The notes under the pieces were generated by a model. The model did not search any database, was not told the origin of the DNA, and saw only the letters and a list, made by a program, of their open reading frames with translations. From JAVBQL01 sp031549085 (GTDB taxonomy: Bacteria > Spirochaetota > GWE2-31-10 > MWDO01): a stretch of DNA of 64,000 nucleotides. The position numbers were made by a program, and so were the translations under genes. The stretch lies in contig JAVBQL010000021.1 in assembly GCA_031549085.1 (NCBI GenBank), positions 16,070 through 80,069 on the forward strand, given 5' to 3'. This document shows, piece by piece, positions 8,755-17,603 of this stretch (its first letter is position 1; each line of letters starts with the position of its first letter).

Positions 8755-9548
8755 CTATTGTTGCTAGAACTTTTCATATATTTTTCTAGTGCTAGTATCA
8801 TCTGTTTGTGCTCTTTTATATCATGAACTCTTAATATTGATGCTCCATTTAGTATAGATACTGTATTAAGAGCTATTGTTCCAGCTAATCTATCGTTTGT
8901 TTGATAATTTGGCTCTTTCAATTTTCCAATCATGGATTTTCTTGAGACGCCAACCAATATTGGAACATTTAGGTTTTTAAATAGTGATAAATTGGCAAGC
9001 AGTTTATAATTATCGTTTAATGTTTTTCCAAACCCAAATCCAGGATCTATAACAATATCATTTATGCCGCTATTTTTTAAAATTTTTATCTGTTTATCAA
9101 AAAAGTAATAAACTTCTTTAATGATATCTATATATTTTATGCTATTTTCATTCATCCCTTTGCTACTATGACTGGAGTGCATGATTATTGATTTTGCTCT
9201 ATATTTTTTCGCTATCTCTATCATTTTGACATCATAAGTAAAACCAGTGATATCATTTATAATTTTAGCACCATTTTTGATTGCCTCTTCGGCAACCCTA
9301 TGTTTATATGTATCAATAGAGATAGGTATATCATAGTTTTTTGATATTGCTTCAACTATAGGTACTACTCTGTTAAGTTCTTCCTCTTCTGATATGGGAT
9401 TAGAGGAGGGTTTGGTTGACTCTCCTCCAATATCTATAATATCAGCTCCCTCATCTATCATCTCTTTGGCTCTTTTTAGTGCCTCTGAAATAGAACAATA
9501 GTTTCCACCATCACTAAAAGAGTCTGGAGTGATATTTAGTATTCCCAT
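8751..9548 (-). CDS. folP: Dihydropteroate synthase
   Basis: Condenses p-aminobenzoate with dihydropterin pyrophosphate in folate synthesis. The protein opens directly with the family signature MGILNITPDSFSDGG and carries DIIDIGGESTKP (second signature), DPGFGFGKT and VGVSRKSMIG. At 265 residues it is slightly short, because the start lies right at the signature rather than 5-20 residues before it. No alternative upstream start with a ribosome binding site was seen. It lies 54 nt downstream of metY on the same strand and is probably co-transcribed with it. No other folate gene is nearby. Confidence 0.95.
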   Translation of the reverse strand: MGILNITPDSFSDGGNYCSISEALKRAKEMIDEGADIIDIGGESTKPSSNPISEEEELNRVVPIVEAISKNYDIPISIDTYKHRVAEEAIKNGAKIINDITGFTYDVKMIEIAKKYRAKSIIMHSSHSSKGMNENSIKYIDIIKEVYYFFDKQIKILKNSGINDIVIDPGFGFGKTLNDNYKLLANLSLFKNLNVPILVGVSRKSMIGKLKEPNYQTNDRLAGTIALNTVSILNGASILRVHDIKEHKQMILALEKYMKSSSNNS

Positions 9549-9602
9549 TATCTCTATTTTTTCTATCTATTTATACCTCTCTTAATCATATATTAGATAT
9601 TT

Positions 9603-10868
9603 TTATAAAGCTTGCTCTAGATCTGCTATAATATCATCAATATCCTCAATACCAATTGAGAGTCTAACAAAATTAGAATTTATTCCTGTTTGTATTAATT
9701 CCTCTTCACTCATCTGAGAGTGGGTTGTTGTTGCTGGATGTGTGGCTGTTGATTTTGTATCACCCACATTGGCTACATGAGAAAAGAGCTTTAATTTGTT
9801 TATAAAATTTCTACCAGCATCTGCTCCACCTTTTATTCCAAATACAACCATACCACCAAATCCATTTTTCATATATTTAGAGGCGATAGGGTAGGCAGGA
9901 TCATCATTAAGTCCAGGGTATCTTACCCATTCTACTTTTTTGTTATTCTTTAGATAGTCTGCAACCTTTTTTGCATTTGAAGAGTGTCTATCCATTCTAA
10001 CAGAGAGGGTTTCTAATCCTAATGTGAATAGCCAAGCATCATCAGGAGATAGACAAGCTCCTAGGTTTCGCAATAAAACAGTTCTCATACGAAGTACAAA
10101 AGCGATATCTTTTTTTTCTTTATTAAGATCTTTTGCCCATATCATTCCATGATAATTTGGATCAGGCTCACTATAGAGTGGGAATCTTTTATCATTCCAG
10201 TCAAAATTGCCACAATCAGTTACAATGCCGCCTATTCCAGCACCATGTCCACCCATCCATTTTGAGAGAGAGTTGATAACTATATTTGCTCCATAATCAA
10301 TAGTTCTTAAAAGGTATGGAGTCGTAAAAGTGGCATCAACAACTAAAGGAAGATGATATTTTTTTGCGATCTCAGATATTTCTCCAATTGGAGATACATC
10401 TAAAGTCGGATTAGATATAGTTTCTATATAGATGAGTTTTGTTTTATCATTTACAAGAGGTTCAATGCTTTTTGGATTATTGGGGTCAAAAAACTTAGTT
10501 GTTATACCCATATTTGGTAATATGGAATCAAACATAGTATGTGTGCCGCCATAAAGTTTGTTTGAAGATATTATTTCATCCCCATTTCTTGCAATATTTA
10601 TTATTGAATAAAAGACTGCACTTGTACCAGAGGATAGAGCAAGAGAGGCTTTTCCACCTTCAAGTTTTGTAACCCTCTCTTCTAAAATTGTGGTAGTTGG
10701 ATTCATTATTCGTGCATATATATTTCCATCTTCTTCTAAAGAGAAGAGTTTTGCTGCATGCTCTGTATCTTTAAATAGATATGCCGTAGTTTTATAGATT
10801 GGAATGCCTCTTGAAAGAGTCTTATCCTGATATTGTCCGCCATGGACAGCAAGTGTATCAAATTTCAT
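9603..10868 (-). CDS. metY: O-acetylhomoserine sulfhydrylase (Cys/Met metabolism PLP enzyme)
   Basis: Expected to make homocysteine from O-acetylhomoserine and sulfide. The start is ATG 10868 (MKFDTLAVHGG), set by AAGGAGG 5 nt upstream. A longer frame to 10955 adds a spurious hydrophobic leader. The 421-residue length and the insertion around ASKYMKNGFGG fit the long MetY group better than MetB/MetC. The PLP lysine lies in INSLSKWMGG (near residue 203), with YGGTHTMF and the C-terminal THPATTTH also present. Close homologues include O-acetylserine and O-succinylhomoserine users, so the substrate is a family inference. A TTGACA lies on the minus strand at 10950-10955, with no clear -10. folP follows. 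Confidence 0.9.
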   Translation of the reverse strand: MKFDTLAVHGGQYQDKTLSRGIPIYKTTAYLFKDTEHAAKLFSLEEDGNIYARIMNPTTTILEERVTKLEGGKASLALSSGTSAVFYSIINIARNGDEIISSNKLYGGTHTMFDSILPNMGITTKFFDPNNPKSIEPLVNDKTKLIYIETISNPTLDVSPIGEISEIAKKYHLPLVVDATFTTPYLLRTIDYGANIVINSLSKWMGGHGAGIGGIVTDCGNFDWNDKRFPLYSEPDPNYHGMIWAKDLNKEKKDIAFVLRMRTVLLRNLGACLSPDDAWLFTLGLETLSVRMDRHSSNAKKVADYLKNNKKVEWVRYPGLNDDPAYPIASKYMKNGFGGMVVFGIKGGADAGRNFINKLKLFSHVANVGDTKSTATHPATTTHSQMSEEELIQTGINSNFVRLSIGIEDIDDIIADLEQAL

Positions 10869-10985
10869 TTTTGCCTCCTTGATTTCTGAATTTTGGAGTT
10901 TTAATTTTTTAAAATAAACCACTATTATTACTATCATAATAAAAATAATTGTCAATAATAGTATTTAGAAAAGAGAAAAGAACTT

Positions 10986-12464
10986 TTAAATTTCTGGTTT
11001 TTTTAATGCTTCTAAAACAATGTTGGCTCTATTTCTGACATTAACGTTTTCATCGTCTAAAAGGCTCTCTACAAATGGGATTTCATTTGTTATTTTAAAA
11101 TGGTAAATATAATCTAGACCTGTTGTTTTTAGACTATCGCTCTCTTTTTTATGTATTCTCTCTAATATAAGCTGGGAGTCTGTCTTTACATTATTGTTTA
11201 TGTAGAATCTTATTGAATATTCAGTTACTGGAAGAACTTGGTAGTAGACTATTGTAAATATTAGCGTTTTGAAAACATTCAATGGTTTTGTTGAATAGGT
11301 TGTCTTTATTATTGTTTTTGTAGCCAATAAGTTGATATCTACAGGATAGACAAGCTCTAGATATGCTTTTAAGAATTCATAGCTGGAGTCGTTTCCATAG
11401 TTGTAGATCTCTTGAAGGCATGCTGTTACTATAGATGTTTCAGAAACCAATAGTGTCTTCATAAATTCTTCTATTGTTGAAATACTATCCAATTTTAAAA
11501 TTGAGCAATATTTTTGTATAGCAAGGATTTTAGTATCTTTAGAGAAAGAGAAGCTGTTTGTAACAAAAATTTTCTTTATACTATCAGCTATTGCTCTAGA
11601 TGAAGATACTCCCATATTTTTTAGTGTATTAAACACTATTTGTTCATTACTCTCTTTTAAAAGAGCCAAAATGACTATATCTTTTTTATCTTCAGATATA
11701 GTCTCTATCGATTTTGATAGTACCAATTTTTCTTCAGGAGTTTTATTTTCTGTATCTGTATATATGTTATCACTAATTGCAGTGGCAATTTTTGTATATG
11801 TATCAGAGAATTTCTCTTTCATTAAATTGGTATACATATTGGAGATTGCACTATTTTTAGAATTAGCAAAATATGTTGTGTAGAGCTCCTCTATTTTTTG
11901 CTCCATATTTTTAAATGTACTCTTATCTACATCACCAAGAAATGTGTTTGGAGTCTCTTTTAAAAGAAGAATAACAGCATATCCTAGAGTGGTATTAATA
12001 TCCTGCTGTTGATATTTCATTTTTACTGAAGAATTTGATAATAAAAATGGTTCAAGATTGGCAGTAGCTAAATTTGGAGCATATTTTAAAGCCCCAGCAA
12101 ATCCATAAAACCTTACTTCAGTTTTTTTATCTTTTAAAGACTTATTATAACTATTTGTATTTTTGGCCTCTATAATTCCATTTATGTACTTTTTCCCCTG
12201 TTCTGAAAGTCCATCAAAGTTGAAATATATTGTATCTAATGTGAATCTATTAGGTGGAGATATAGTTGGTTTTGTTTTATCTTCTTTTTCATCACCCTTT
12301 GGTTTTATAGTTGTTTTTGGAGTATTAAGTGCAACTGGTTTATCTTTGGGGGTATTAACTGGGCTATAGGATATAAGAGTTATATCAAGCCATAGGGCTA
12401 CAAACATTATAAAGAGAAATATTAATATTGGTACAGACGCTTTTTTATTTATTATCATAATCAT
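10986..12464 (-). CDS. Membrane-anchored protein with C-terminal HEAT-like helices, unknown
   Basis: 492 residues: one N-terminal transmembrane anchor (about 10-30), a Pro/Lys/Thr-rich linker (about 35-70) that suits a wall- or periplasm-crossing spacer, then a helical body. The C-terminal ~150 residues contain short repeated helix pairs, ending with VESLLDDENVNVRNRANIVL, which reads like a HEAT repeat. No catalytic motif was seen. The start is ATG 12464 with a weak ribosome binding site, and an in-frame ATG at 12458 is possible. metY follows 117 nt downstream. The role is probably as a scaffold in the envelope, by inference. Confidence 0.7.
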   Translation of the reverse strand: MIMIINKKASVPILIFLFIMFVALWLDITLISYSPVNTPKDKPVALNTPKTTIKPKGDEKEDKTKPTISPPNRFTLDTIYFNFDGLSEQGKKYINGIIEAKNTNSYNKSLKDKKTEVRFYGFAGALKYAPNLATANLEPFLLSNSSVKMKYQQQDINTTLGYAVILLLKETPNTFLGDVDKSTFKNMEQKIEELYTTYFANSKNSAISNMYTNLMKEKFSDTYTKIATAISDNIYTDTENKTPEEKLVLSKSIETISEDKKDIVILALLKESNEQIVFNTLKNMGVSSSRAIADSIKKIFVTNSFSFSKDTKILAIQKYCSILKLDSISTIEEFMKTLLVSETSIVTACLQEIYNYGNDSSYEFLKAYLELVYPVDINLLATKTIIKTTYSTKPLNVFKTLIFTIVYYQVLPVTEYSIRFYINNNVKTDSQLILERIHKKESDSLKTTGLDYIYHFKITNEIPFVESLLDDENVNVRNRANIVLEALKKPEI

Positions 12465-12742
12465 AGTTTCTTAAATATCGCTATCTCTTAATTTTAAGAT
12501 AATATTGAATATATAGTTCGAAATTTATAGATAATTATAAACAAAAATTTTTATATGTCTATTTTAACTCTCATTAAATATTAAACAAATAAAAAATTTG
12601 ATTGGTTAACTATATTCTATTCAAGAATACTCTCACAGATAACAGAGTAACAATATAATCTTTTTTAGTCAATATAAAATATTATATTTTTAATATAATA
12701 TTACATTTGAATTGTGCATAGCTCTTTAAAAAATAGTGATTA

Positions 12743-13963
12743 TTAGAAGATATTTGTATTTTTTATAGATTTTAAGCCCTCAAACAGCATAAATAGCCTC
12801 TCTACTCCTAAAGCAACCCCTCCAGTTGGAGGAATACCAAATTTTAGTGAACTTATAAATCTTGTTGGAAAAGTTAGCTCTATTTTTGCATATTTTTTCC
12901 TCTCTTCTACTACTTTGTTGAAATTTTTTTCTTGTATTTCCCAATCTGTAAGTTCTCCAAAACCATTTGCTATCTCTATACCACATATGTATAGTTCAAA
13001 TCTTTTTCCATACATATTTGAGCTATCTGTAGGTTCTGATAGTATTGACATTTCAAGCGGGTAGTCATAAACTATTGTAGGACTATTAAATCCAAGTGTT
13101 GGCTCTATGAATTCTAAAAAGAATTTAAAAAATAGATCATCTTTATTTAGATTTTCATAATAAGATGGTTCATAATTTTTAGATTTAAAATATTTTTTTA
13201 GATCATTAGAAAATTTATCTTTATCTAATCTATAATAATCAAGATTTATACCAAAATTTGAAAATAGTTCTTTAACACTTTTTTTTTCAAATTTGTTTAT
13301 TGAACACTCTTTATCATTAAAAATAATTTTGTCTGTTTTATAACATTTCTTACCAAGATAGCTAATTAATTTAACTGTATCATCTATAACTGATTCATAT
13401 GTGTCATATGCTCTATACCACTCTAACATGAAAAACTCTGGGTTATGTATTAATGAGTTTTCGCCACAATTACGAAAACATGTCTTTATCTCATATATTT
13501 TTTCAAGTCCAGCGCTAATAGCCTCTTTTAAAGAGAATTCTGGAGATGTTGGTAAAAATAGATTTTGTGGATTATTTGAATAATCGTAGTATGTAGTGGT
13601 AAATGGTTCTATATAATATTCTACTCCGCCAGACTCAAGCAAATATGGAGAGTTTATCTCTAAAAAATCTTTTTTATCAAAAAAGTCTCTTATATTTTTC
13701 ATAAAAGATTGTCTATTTTTTAAGATATCAACTAATTTTCTATCATTTTTATTCAGTTTGTTATATGGCGAATCAGCTATAGAGATTGGATTATTTTCTG
13801 CTTTTGTTAAAATAGTTATCTCTTTTGCATTTCCTCTATTTACCCTAATTGATACTATATCTCCCTCATTAACAGGGTTGCTATTATCTAGTTTTAGTTT
13901 TAAAACTCCTGTTATATCACTTATATATATGCAGCCATTATTAATGTTTATAATTCTTCCCAT
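12743..13963 (-). CDS. epmA: Class II lysyl-tRNA-synthetase-like protein, EpmA/GenX type
   Basis: The catalytic core matches EF-P beta-lysine ligases: LPTSPEFSLKEAISAG, then motif 2 with FRNCGENSLIHNPEFFMLEWYR, and motif 3 GGVALGVERLFML at the C-terminus. EpmA activates lysine or beta-lysine and attaches it to a lysine of elongation factor P. Unlike the classical ~325-residue EpmA, this protein has a ~60-residue beta-rich N-terminal stretch (GRIININNGCIYISDI onward) that looks like a reduced OB fold, giving ~407 residues. Neither epmB (aminomutase) nor efp is in the window. The start is ATG 13963, with GTG 13969 an alternative. A diverged lysyl-tRNA synthetase is less likely. Confidence 0.75.
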   Translation of the reverse strand: MGRIININNGCIYISDITGVLKLKLDNSNPVNEGDIVSIRVNRGNAKEITILTKAENNPISIADSPYNKLNKNDRKLVDILKNRQSFMKNIRDFFDKKDFLEINSPYLLESGGVEYYIEPFTTTYYDYSNNPQNLFLPTSPEFSLKEAISAGLEKIYEIKTCFRNCGENSLIHNPEFFMLEWYRAYDTYESVIDDTVKLISYLGKKCYKTDKIIFNDKECSINKFEKKSVKELFSNFGINLDYYRLDKDKFSNDLKKYFKSKNYEPSYYENLNKDDLFFKFFLEFIEPTLGFNSPTIVYDYPLEMSILSEPTDSSNMYGKRFELYICGIEIANGFGELTDWEIQEKNFNKVVEERKKYAKIELTFPTRFISSLKFGIPPTGGVALGVERLFMLFEGLKSIKNTNIF

Positions 13964-14047
13964 AATCACTTTGTTATAGTGATATTTTTTTATATCTTTT
14001 ATATATGTTCTTATTTTTTTTGCTCCTAAAATTTGAAGACATTTATT

Positions 14048-14076
14048 TTGACAAATGTGGTAAATTATACTATTTA
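14048..14076 (+). promoter_or_regulatory. Promoter of mazG
   Basis: TTGACA at 14048-14053 with TATTTA 17 nt downstream (14071-14076). The -35 overlaps a TTGTCA on the other strand (14049-14054) that could serve the divergent EpmA-like gene, though its -10 is poor. Confidence 0.6.
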
Positions 14077-14114
14077 AAGTATTCGGAATTTTTCACTTTT
14101 TAGAAAGGAATTTT

Positions 14115-14897
14115 ATGTCTGAATTTGAGATGTTAACCCATATAATAAAAACCTTAAGATCTGATAATGGCTGTCCTTGGGATAGAGAGCAGACTCATGA
14201 GACACTACTACCCTACCTTTATGAAGAGGCTAATGAGGTTGCTGACACTATCATACATAATGATAATCAAGCCCTTAAAGAGGAGCTTGGAGACCTTTTA
14301 TTGCAGATTCTCCTCCATAGCCAGATAGCCACAGAAGAGGCTCAATTTACAATAGAGGATGTTATAAAAACTCTTTCATCAAAATTGATTAGGAGACATC
14401 CACATGTTTTTAGTAATGAGAGGGCAGAAAACTCAGATGAGGTTCTGAAACTTTGGGAAAATATAAAGAAGATAGAGAATAAGGGTAAATATGAATTTTT
14501 ATTAGATAAGGTTCCATATACATTTTCTCCTCTACTTAGAGCACACAAACTTCAGAAGGAGGCTTCAAAAGTTGGTTTTGACTGGAGAGATTTTAATGGA
14601 CCTCTATCAAAAATAGATGAAGAATTTAATGAACTTAAAGACGCTATTAAAGATTCTGATAGAAGCAAGATAGAGGATGAGCTTGGAGATATGCTATTTT
14701 CAATAGTAAACTTGGGCAGGTTTTTAAATGTTAGAGGAGAGGTTGCTCTCTCAAAAGCCAATGATAAATTTAGAACTCGCTTTAACTATGTTGAAAGAAG
14801 GGTAAAAGAGAGTGGTAAAGATTTTAAAGATTTCACTTTGGAAGAGCTTGATGAATGTTGGAATGAGGCAAAGAGAGAAGGTGTTGATATAACATAA
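14115..14897 (+). CDS. mazG: Nucleoside triphosphate pyrophosphohydrolase MazG
   Basis: Hydrolyses (d)NTPs to monophosphates and pyrophosphate, a house-cleaning role. The 260 residues contain two tandem MazG domains, as in the full-length enzyme. The first has NGCPWDREQTHETLLPYLYEE, EELGDLLLQ and HPHVF. The second has WRDFNGPLSKIDEEFNEL and a conserved EDELGDMLFS with the metal-binding EExxD-type helices. The start is ATG with AAAGGA upstream. It is transcribed alone between its own promoter and a shared terminator. Confidence 0.95.
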   Translation: MSEFEMLTHIIKTLRSDNGCPWDREQTHETLLPYLYEEANEVADTIIHNDNQALKEELGDLLLQILLHSQIATEEAQFTIEDVIKTLSSKLIRRHPHVFSNERAENSDEVLKLWENIKKIENKGKYEFLLDKVPYTFSPLLRAHKLQKEASKVGFDWRDFNGPLSKIDEEFNELKDAIKDSDRSKIEDELGDMLFSIVNLGRFLNVRGEVALSKANDKFRTRFNYVERRVKESGKDFKDFTLEELDECWNEAKREGVDIT

Positions 14898-14924
14898 TAT
14901 TTTTAATTAGTTTTTACTGCAAAT

Positions 14925-14961
14925 AAAAAAATGAACTAGCATAATACTAGTTCATTTTTTT
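14925..14961. terminator. Bidirectional terminator between mazG and the exported-protein gene
   Basis: A 15-bp perfect stem (14925-14939 with 14947-14961) with a 7-nt loop, A-rich on the left and T-rich on the right. It therefore reads as a terminator on both strands between two convergent genes. Confidence 0.9.
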
Positions 14962-14977
14962 ATTTAAATTAGCTACT

Positions 14978-15766
14978 CTATTTGCTCTCTTTTTTATCTT
15001 TAGATAGATATTCAAACATACTTTGGTTTAGTTCATCACCCTCTTTTGTCTTGGTAAATTCGTTTGCTTTCTTACCTCTTCCAATTTGCATATCAAATGA
15101 TATATGAGATATCATAATTCTCTCTTGATCTTTTATTTTACCTTGTCCAACCAATGTTATATATTCGTTTAAGAAAGCAATGAAGTCAGGGATAATAAAA
15201 TCATAACCATAAACCTTATTTATGCGATAGTAGATAACATTTCTATAACATTTTTCAAAGCTCTTGAATACTTCATCAGAGTTTGACTCAAGTGATAATC
15301 TATATCCTTCAAGAAGTTTTGATATTACAAAAGGATTTCTTGCAATAGGATAGCTATTAACATCTCCAGCTATACTCAAAAAGTAGGATTTATCAGAAAG
15401 CTTTTTTATCATTATATCAAGGGCAGACGTAACATTCGGTATATAGTTTAGGTTTTCTGGAAGGAATACTACACTGCATAGATATCTGTAAAGTATAGGT
15501 TCAATCTTTTTAAGTGTATCACCATTTGTTCTCTCTATATCAGAGAGCAGCTCCTCATCCGCAACTCTAAGTGCATTTCTGTTTGCTCTATCAACCATAG
15601 CCTCTCTTGCCTTAAGTCTTGTTTTAAGCCAGTGAGTAGGGTCTGATGCTTCACTTTTTTTATTCTCATTTTGAGTGCTATCTTGCTGTTGTGTAGTGTT
15701 TGTTTGTGAAAATGTGAAAAATAGTGCAGAAAATAGGACTCCAAAAACTATAATAGATCTCTTCAT
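14978..15766 (-). CDS. Exported protein, unknown function
   Basis: 262 residues with a signal peptide (MKRSIIVFGVLFSALFFTFSQ, cleavage probably near residue 20), a Gln/Asn/Thr-rich linker and a helical body. No lipobox Cys is present, so it is probably periplasmic or loosely bound. The body contains a basic helix (KTRLKAREAMVDRANRNAL) and no motif I recognise. The start is ATG with AAGGGGAT upstream. It is single, with its own promoter at 15824-15852. Confidence 0.7.
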   Translation of the reverse strand: MKRSIIVFGVLFSALFFTFSQTNTTQQQDSTQNENKKSEASDPTHWLKTRLKAREAMVDRANRNALRVADEELLSDIERTNGDTLKKIEPILYRYLCSVVFLPENLNYIPNVTSALDIMIKKLSDKSYFLSIAGDVNSYPIARNPFVISKLLEGYRLSLESNSDEVFKSFEKCYRNVIYYRINKVYGYDFIIPDFIAFLNEYITLVGQGKIKDQERIMISHISFDMQIGRGKKANEFTKTKEGDELNQSMFEYLSKDKKESK

Positions 15767-15823
15767 TTTTATATCCCCTTAAAATATTTTAAAGAAGTAA
15801 GCAGTATCACAAAAATCAACTAT

Positions 15824-15852
15824 ATTCTATTTTAAATATCAAATATAGTCAA
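15824..15852 (-). promoter_or_regulatory. Promoter of the exported-protein gene
   Basis: On the minus strand TTGACT (15852-15847) and TAGAAT (15829-15824) with 17-nt spacing. Confidence 0.65.
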
Positions 15853-15999
15853 TTTCTTTTTTTGACTTTTTTTTAGTTTGAAATATAATTCTTCCTATAT
15901 AATTATGCCCTAAATTATTCAAATAATCAACTATTATTTTAGATTTATTAATAGTAAAAATAAAAAAATAAGTATTACAAAAAAAACTACTAATTTTAC

Positions 16000-16028
16000 T
16001 TGATCTCTCGTATCAATTATGTTATATT
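16000..16028 (+). promoter_or_regulatory. Promoter of the lytic transglycosylase gene
   Basis: TTGATC at 16000-16005 and TATATT at 16023-16028 with 17-nt spacing, 67 nt before the ATG. A second candidate lies further up: TTGACT 15862-15867 and TATAAT 15884-15889, 16-nt spacing. Confidence 0.6.
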
Positions 16029-16095
16029 TAGTTAATTTATATTTTTGATTTATTATCTAAAGTTAGATTTTAATTTTAGGGAGGGAAAAAATTTA

Positions 16096-16809
16096 ATGCA
16101 AAAATATAGTAAACTTTTTATAGCACCATATAGATATTATAAAAACAAGAAGTATAAGAAACTAAAAAACGTGCTTTTAATTGGGCTATACCTTGCAGTT
16201 GTTGTTTTTATAATCAATCTTGCTAATACAAATAGCTTAGCAGATGCATATGCTTATAGCAGTAATGATGCTAATTTTGAAGATCAATTTAAATTGAGTA
16301 ATGGGACAATAGAATCTATTGGACATTTGAGTGTTAGAGAGAAGCTTGAGATGAAATTTTATCAAGATTATATTGGGAACTCTGATATTGCATATTTCAC
16401 TGTAAAATACTCAAACCAGTATGAACTTCCTCCATCTCTTTTGATAGCACTTATGAAGGTAGAGTCTACATTTGATGTAAAAGCTGTTAACTATAATAAG
16501 AATAGAAGTGTTGATAGAGGTTTATGCCAGCTTAATAGCTATGTTTTTAAAAACTTAAAAGTAGAAGATTTTTTTAACCCAGAACTTAATATCAGCCTTG
16601 GAGCTAAACAGCTTAGATGGTGTCTCGATATATCTAACAATAAACTTACAAAGGGTCTTGCTATGTATAACGCTGGCTTTGGACAGGTTAAAAATAAGAG
16701 GGTTGGTGAGATGACACTTGATTATATACAGAAGATTACTGATGAGAAGGAGCTTATCGATCTTAAGCTTGCTAGTTATATAAAAAGCTATAGTGATATA
16801 CTCTATTAG
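16096..16809 (+). CDS. Membrane-anchored lytic transglycosylase (SLT domain)
   Basis: Cleaves the peptidoglycan glycan strand, probably in the periplasm. The 237-residue protein starts at ATG 16096 behind AGGGAGGG. The frame back to 16045 lacks a ribosome binding site. It has a basic cytoplasmic head, one membrane segment (about 27-45) and an SLT domain. The catalytic Glu lies in LLIALMKVEST (near residue 123), with GLCQLNSYVF standing for the usual GLMQ and AMYNAGFGQV for the Ala-Tyr-Asn-Ala-Gly motif. The gene is flanked by its own promoter and a strong terminator. A role in flagellar motor insertion through the wall is possible but not shown. Confidence 0.88.
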   Translation: MQKYSKLFIAPYRYYKNKKYKKLKNVLLIGLYLAVVVFIINLANTNSLADAYAYSSNDANFEDQFKLSNGTIESIGHLSVREKLEMKFYQDYIGNSDIAYFTVKYSNQYELPPSLLIALMKVESTFDVKAVNYNKNRSVDRGLCQLNSYVFKNLKVEDFFNPELNISLGAKQLRWCLDISNNKLTKGLAMYNAGFGQVKNKRVGEMTLDYIQKITDEKELIDLKLASYIKSYSDILY

Positions 16810-16831
16810 TATCTAGTTTTTATAGTAATTC

Positions 16832-16869
16832 AAAAAAATAGCATATAATTTTTTTATATGCTATTTTTT
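16832..16869. terminator. Bidirectional terminator between transglycosylase and CPBP protease genes
   Basis: A 14-16-bp stem (16833-16846 with 16856-16869, extendable inward) with A and T runs at its ends. It overlaps the last codons of the minus-strand CPBP gene. Confidence 0.85.
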
Positions 16870-17597
16870 ATTAATACTTGCTGAAATATTATTGTTGTGA
16901 GTATGCCTGTAAAATTTATAATTGAGTGTACCCATATTGGTATATTTATTGTTCCGCTTCGCTCCTTCTCTATTGAGAGAAATATTCCAACGGTTAGTGT
17001 GAATAGCATATTTGATACAGAGGGTAAATGAAAGAGTGAAAAAATTATTGCAGTTGTTGCAATAACTATTTTTTTATTTTTTATAAGATTGGATAAAAAA
17101 TCCTGCAAAAATCCTCGAAAGAGGATCTCTTCAGTTAGAGGCCCGAGTACAATTATTGAGAGAAACCAAAAAACAACAGTTATGTTGTTATTTTTTTTAT
17201 TTAAAGAGGCAATAACATCAACTATTGCCTGATTTGGCATATTTATATATTTTATTACATGTTCAGGCAAAAGAAACTTCTCTGTGATTAGTATAAAGCT
17301 AAAGGTGATTATATAACCAGAAACAAACGCAATAAGAGACACTTTTAGTGATTTTCCCATAGTCACAAACCAATTCTCATTATGATCAAAAAATGGTGCA
17401 TACTGTGGGTATTTTACTTCCAATAGATAAAAAAGCAATAGGAAGATTAATGATGATAAAATTTGGGCATATATTCTTTCATCTGTAAAGAAGTAGAAAA
17501 TTAGCCATGCTAATAGGAGTTGTAGGATAAGGAAGAATATGAAAAAAAATATCCCCTTAAAGCGCATAAAAAAGTTTTCTATATTAAAGTTAGCCAT
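16854..17597 (-). CDS. CPBP-family intramembrane metalloprotease
   Basis: 247 residues with about seven to eight hydrophobic segments and the three CPBP/CAAX-protease motifs in order: EExxxR in GPLTEEILFRGFL, FxxxH in FSLFHLP, and HxxxN in PIWVHSIINF. These residues bind zinc and form the active site in Rce1-like proteases. The bacterial substrates are mostly unknown. The start is ATG 17597, 6 nt after the stop of the HtrA-like gene, so the two are probably co-transcribed. The pairing suggests envelope protein quality control, by inference. Confidence 0.88.
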   Translation of the reverse strand: MANFNIENFFMRFKGIFFFIFFLILQLLLAWLIFYFFTDERIYAQILSSLIFLLLFYLLEVKYPQYAPFFDHNENWFVTMGKSLKVSLIAFVSGYIITFSFILITEKFLLPEHVIKYINMPNQAIVDVIASLNKKNNNITVVFWFLSIIVLGPLTEEILFRGFLQDFLSNLIKNKKIVIATTAIIFSLFHLPSVSNMLFTLTVGIFLSIEKERSGTINIPIWVHSIINFTGILTTIIFQQVLIKNSI

Positions 17598-17603
17598 AAA
17601 ATC

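Noticed and set aside
10869..10955. Hydrophobic N-terminal extension of metY
   Set aside because: The TTG at 10955 coincides with a TTGACA element. AAGGAGG points clearly to the ATG at 10868, where the family sequence begins.
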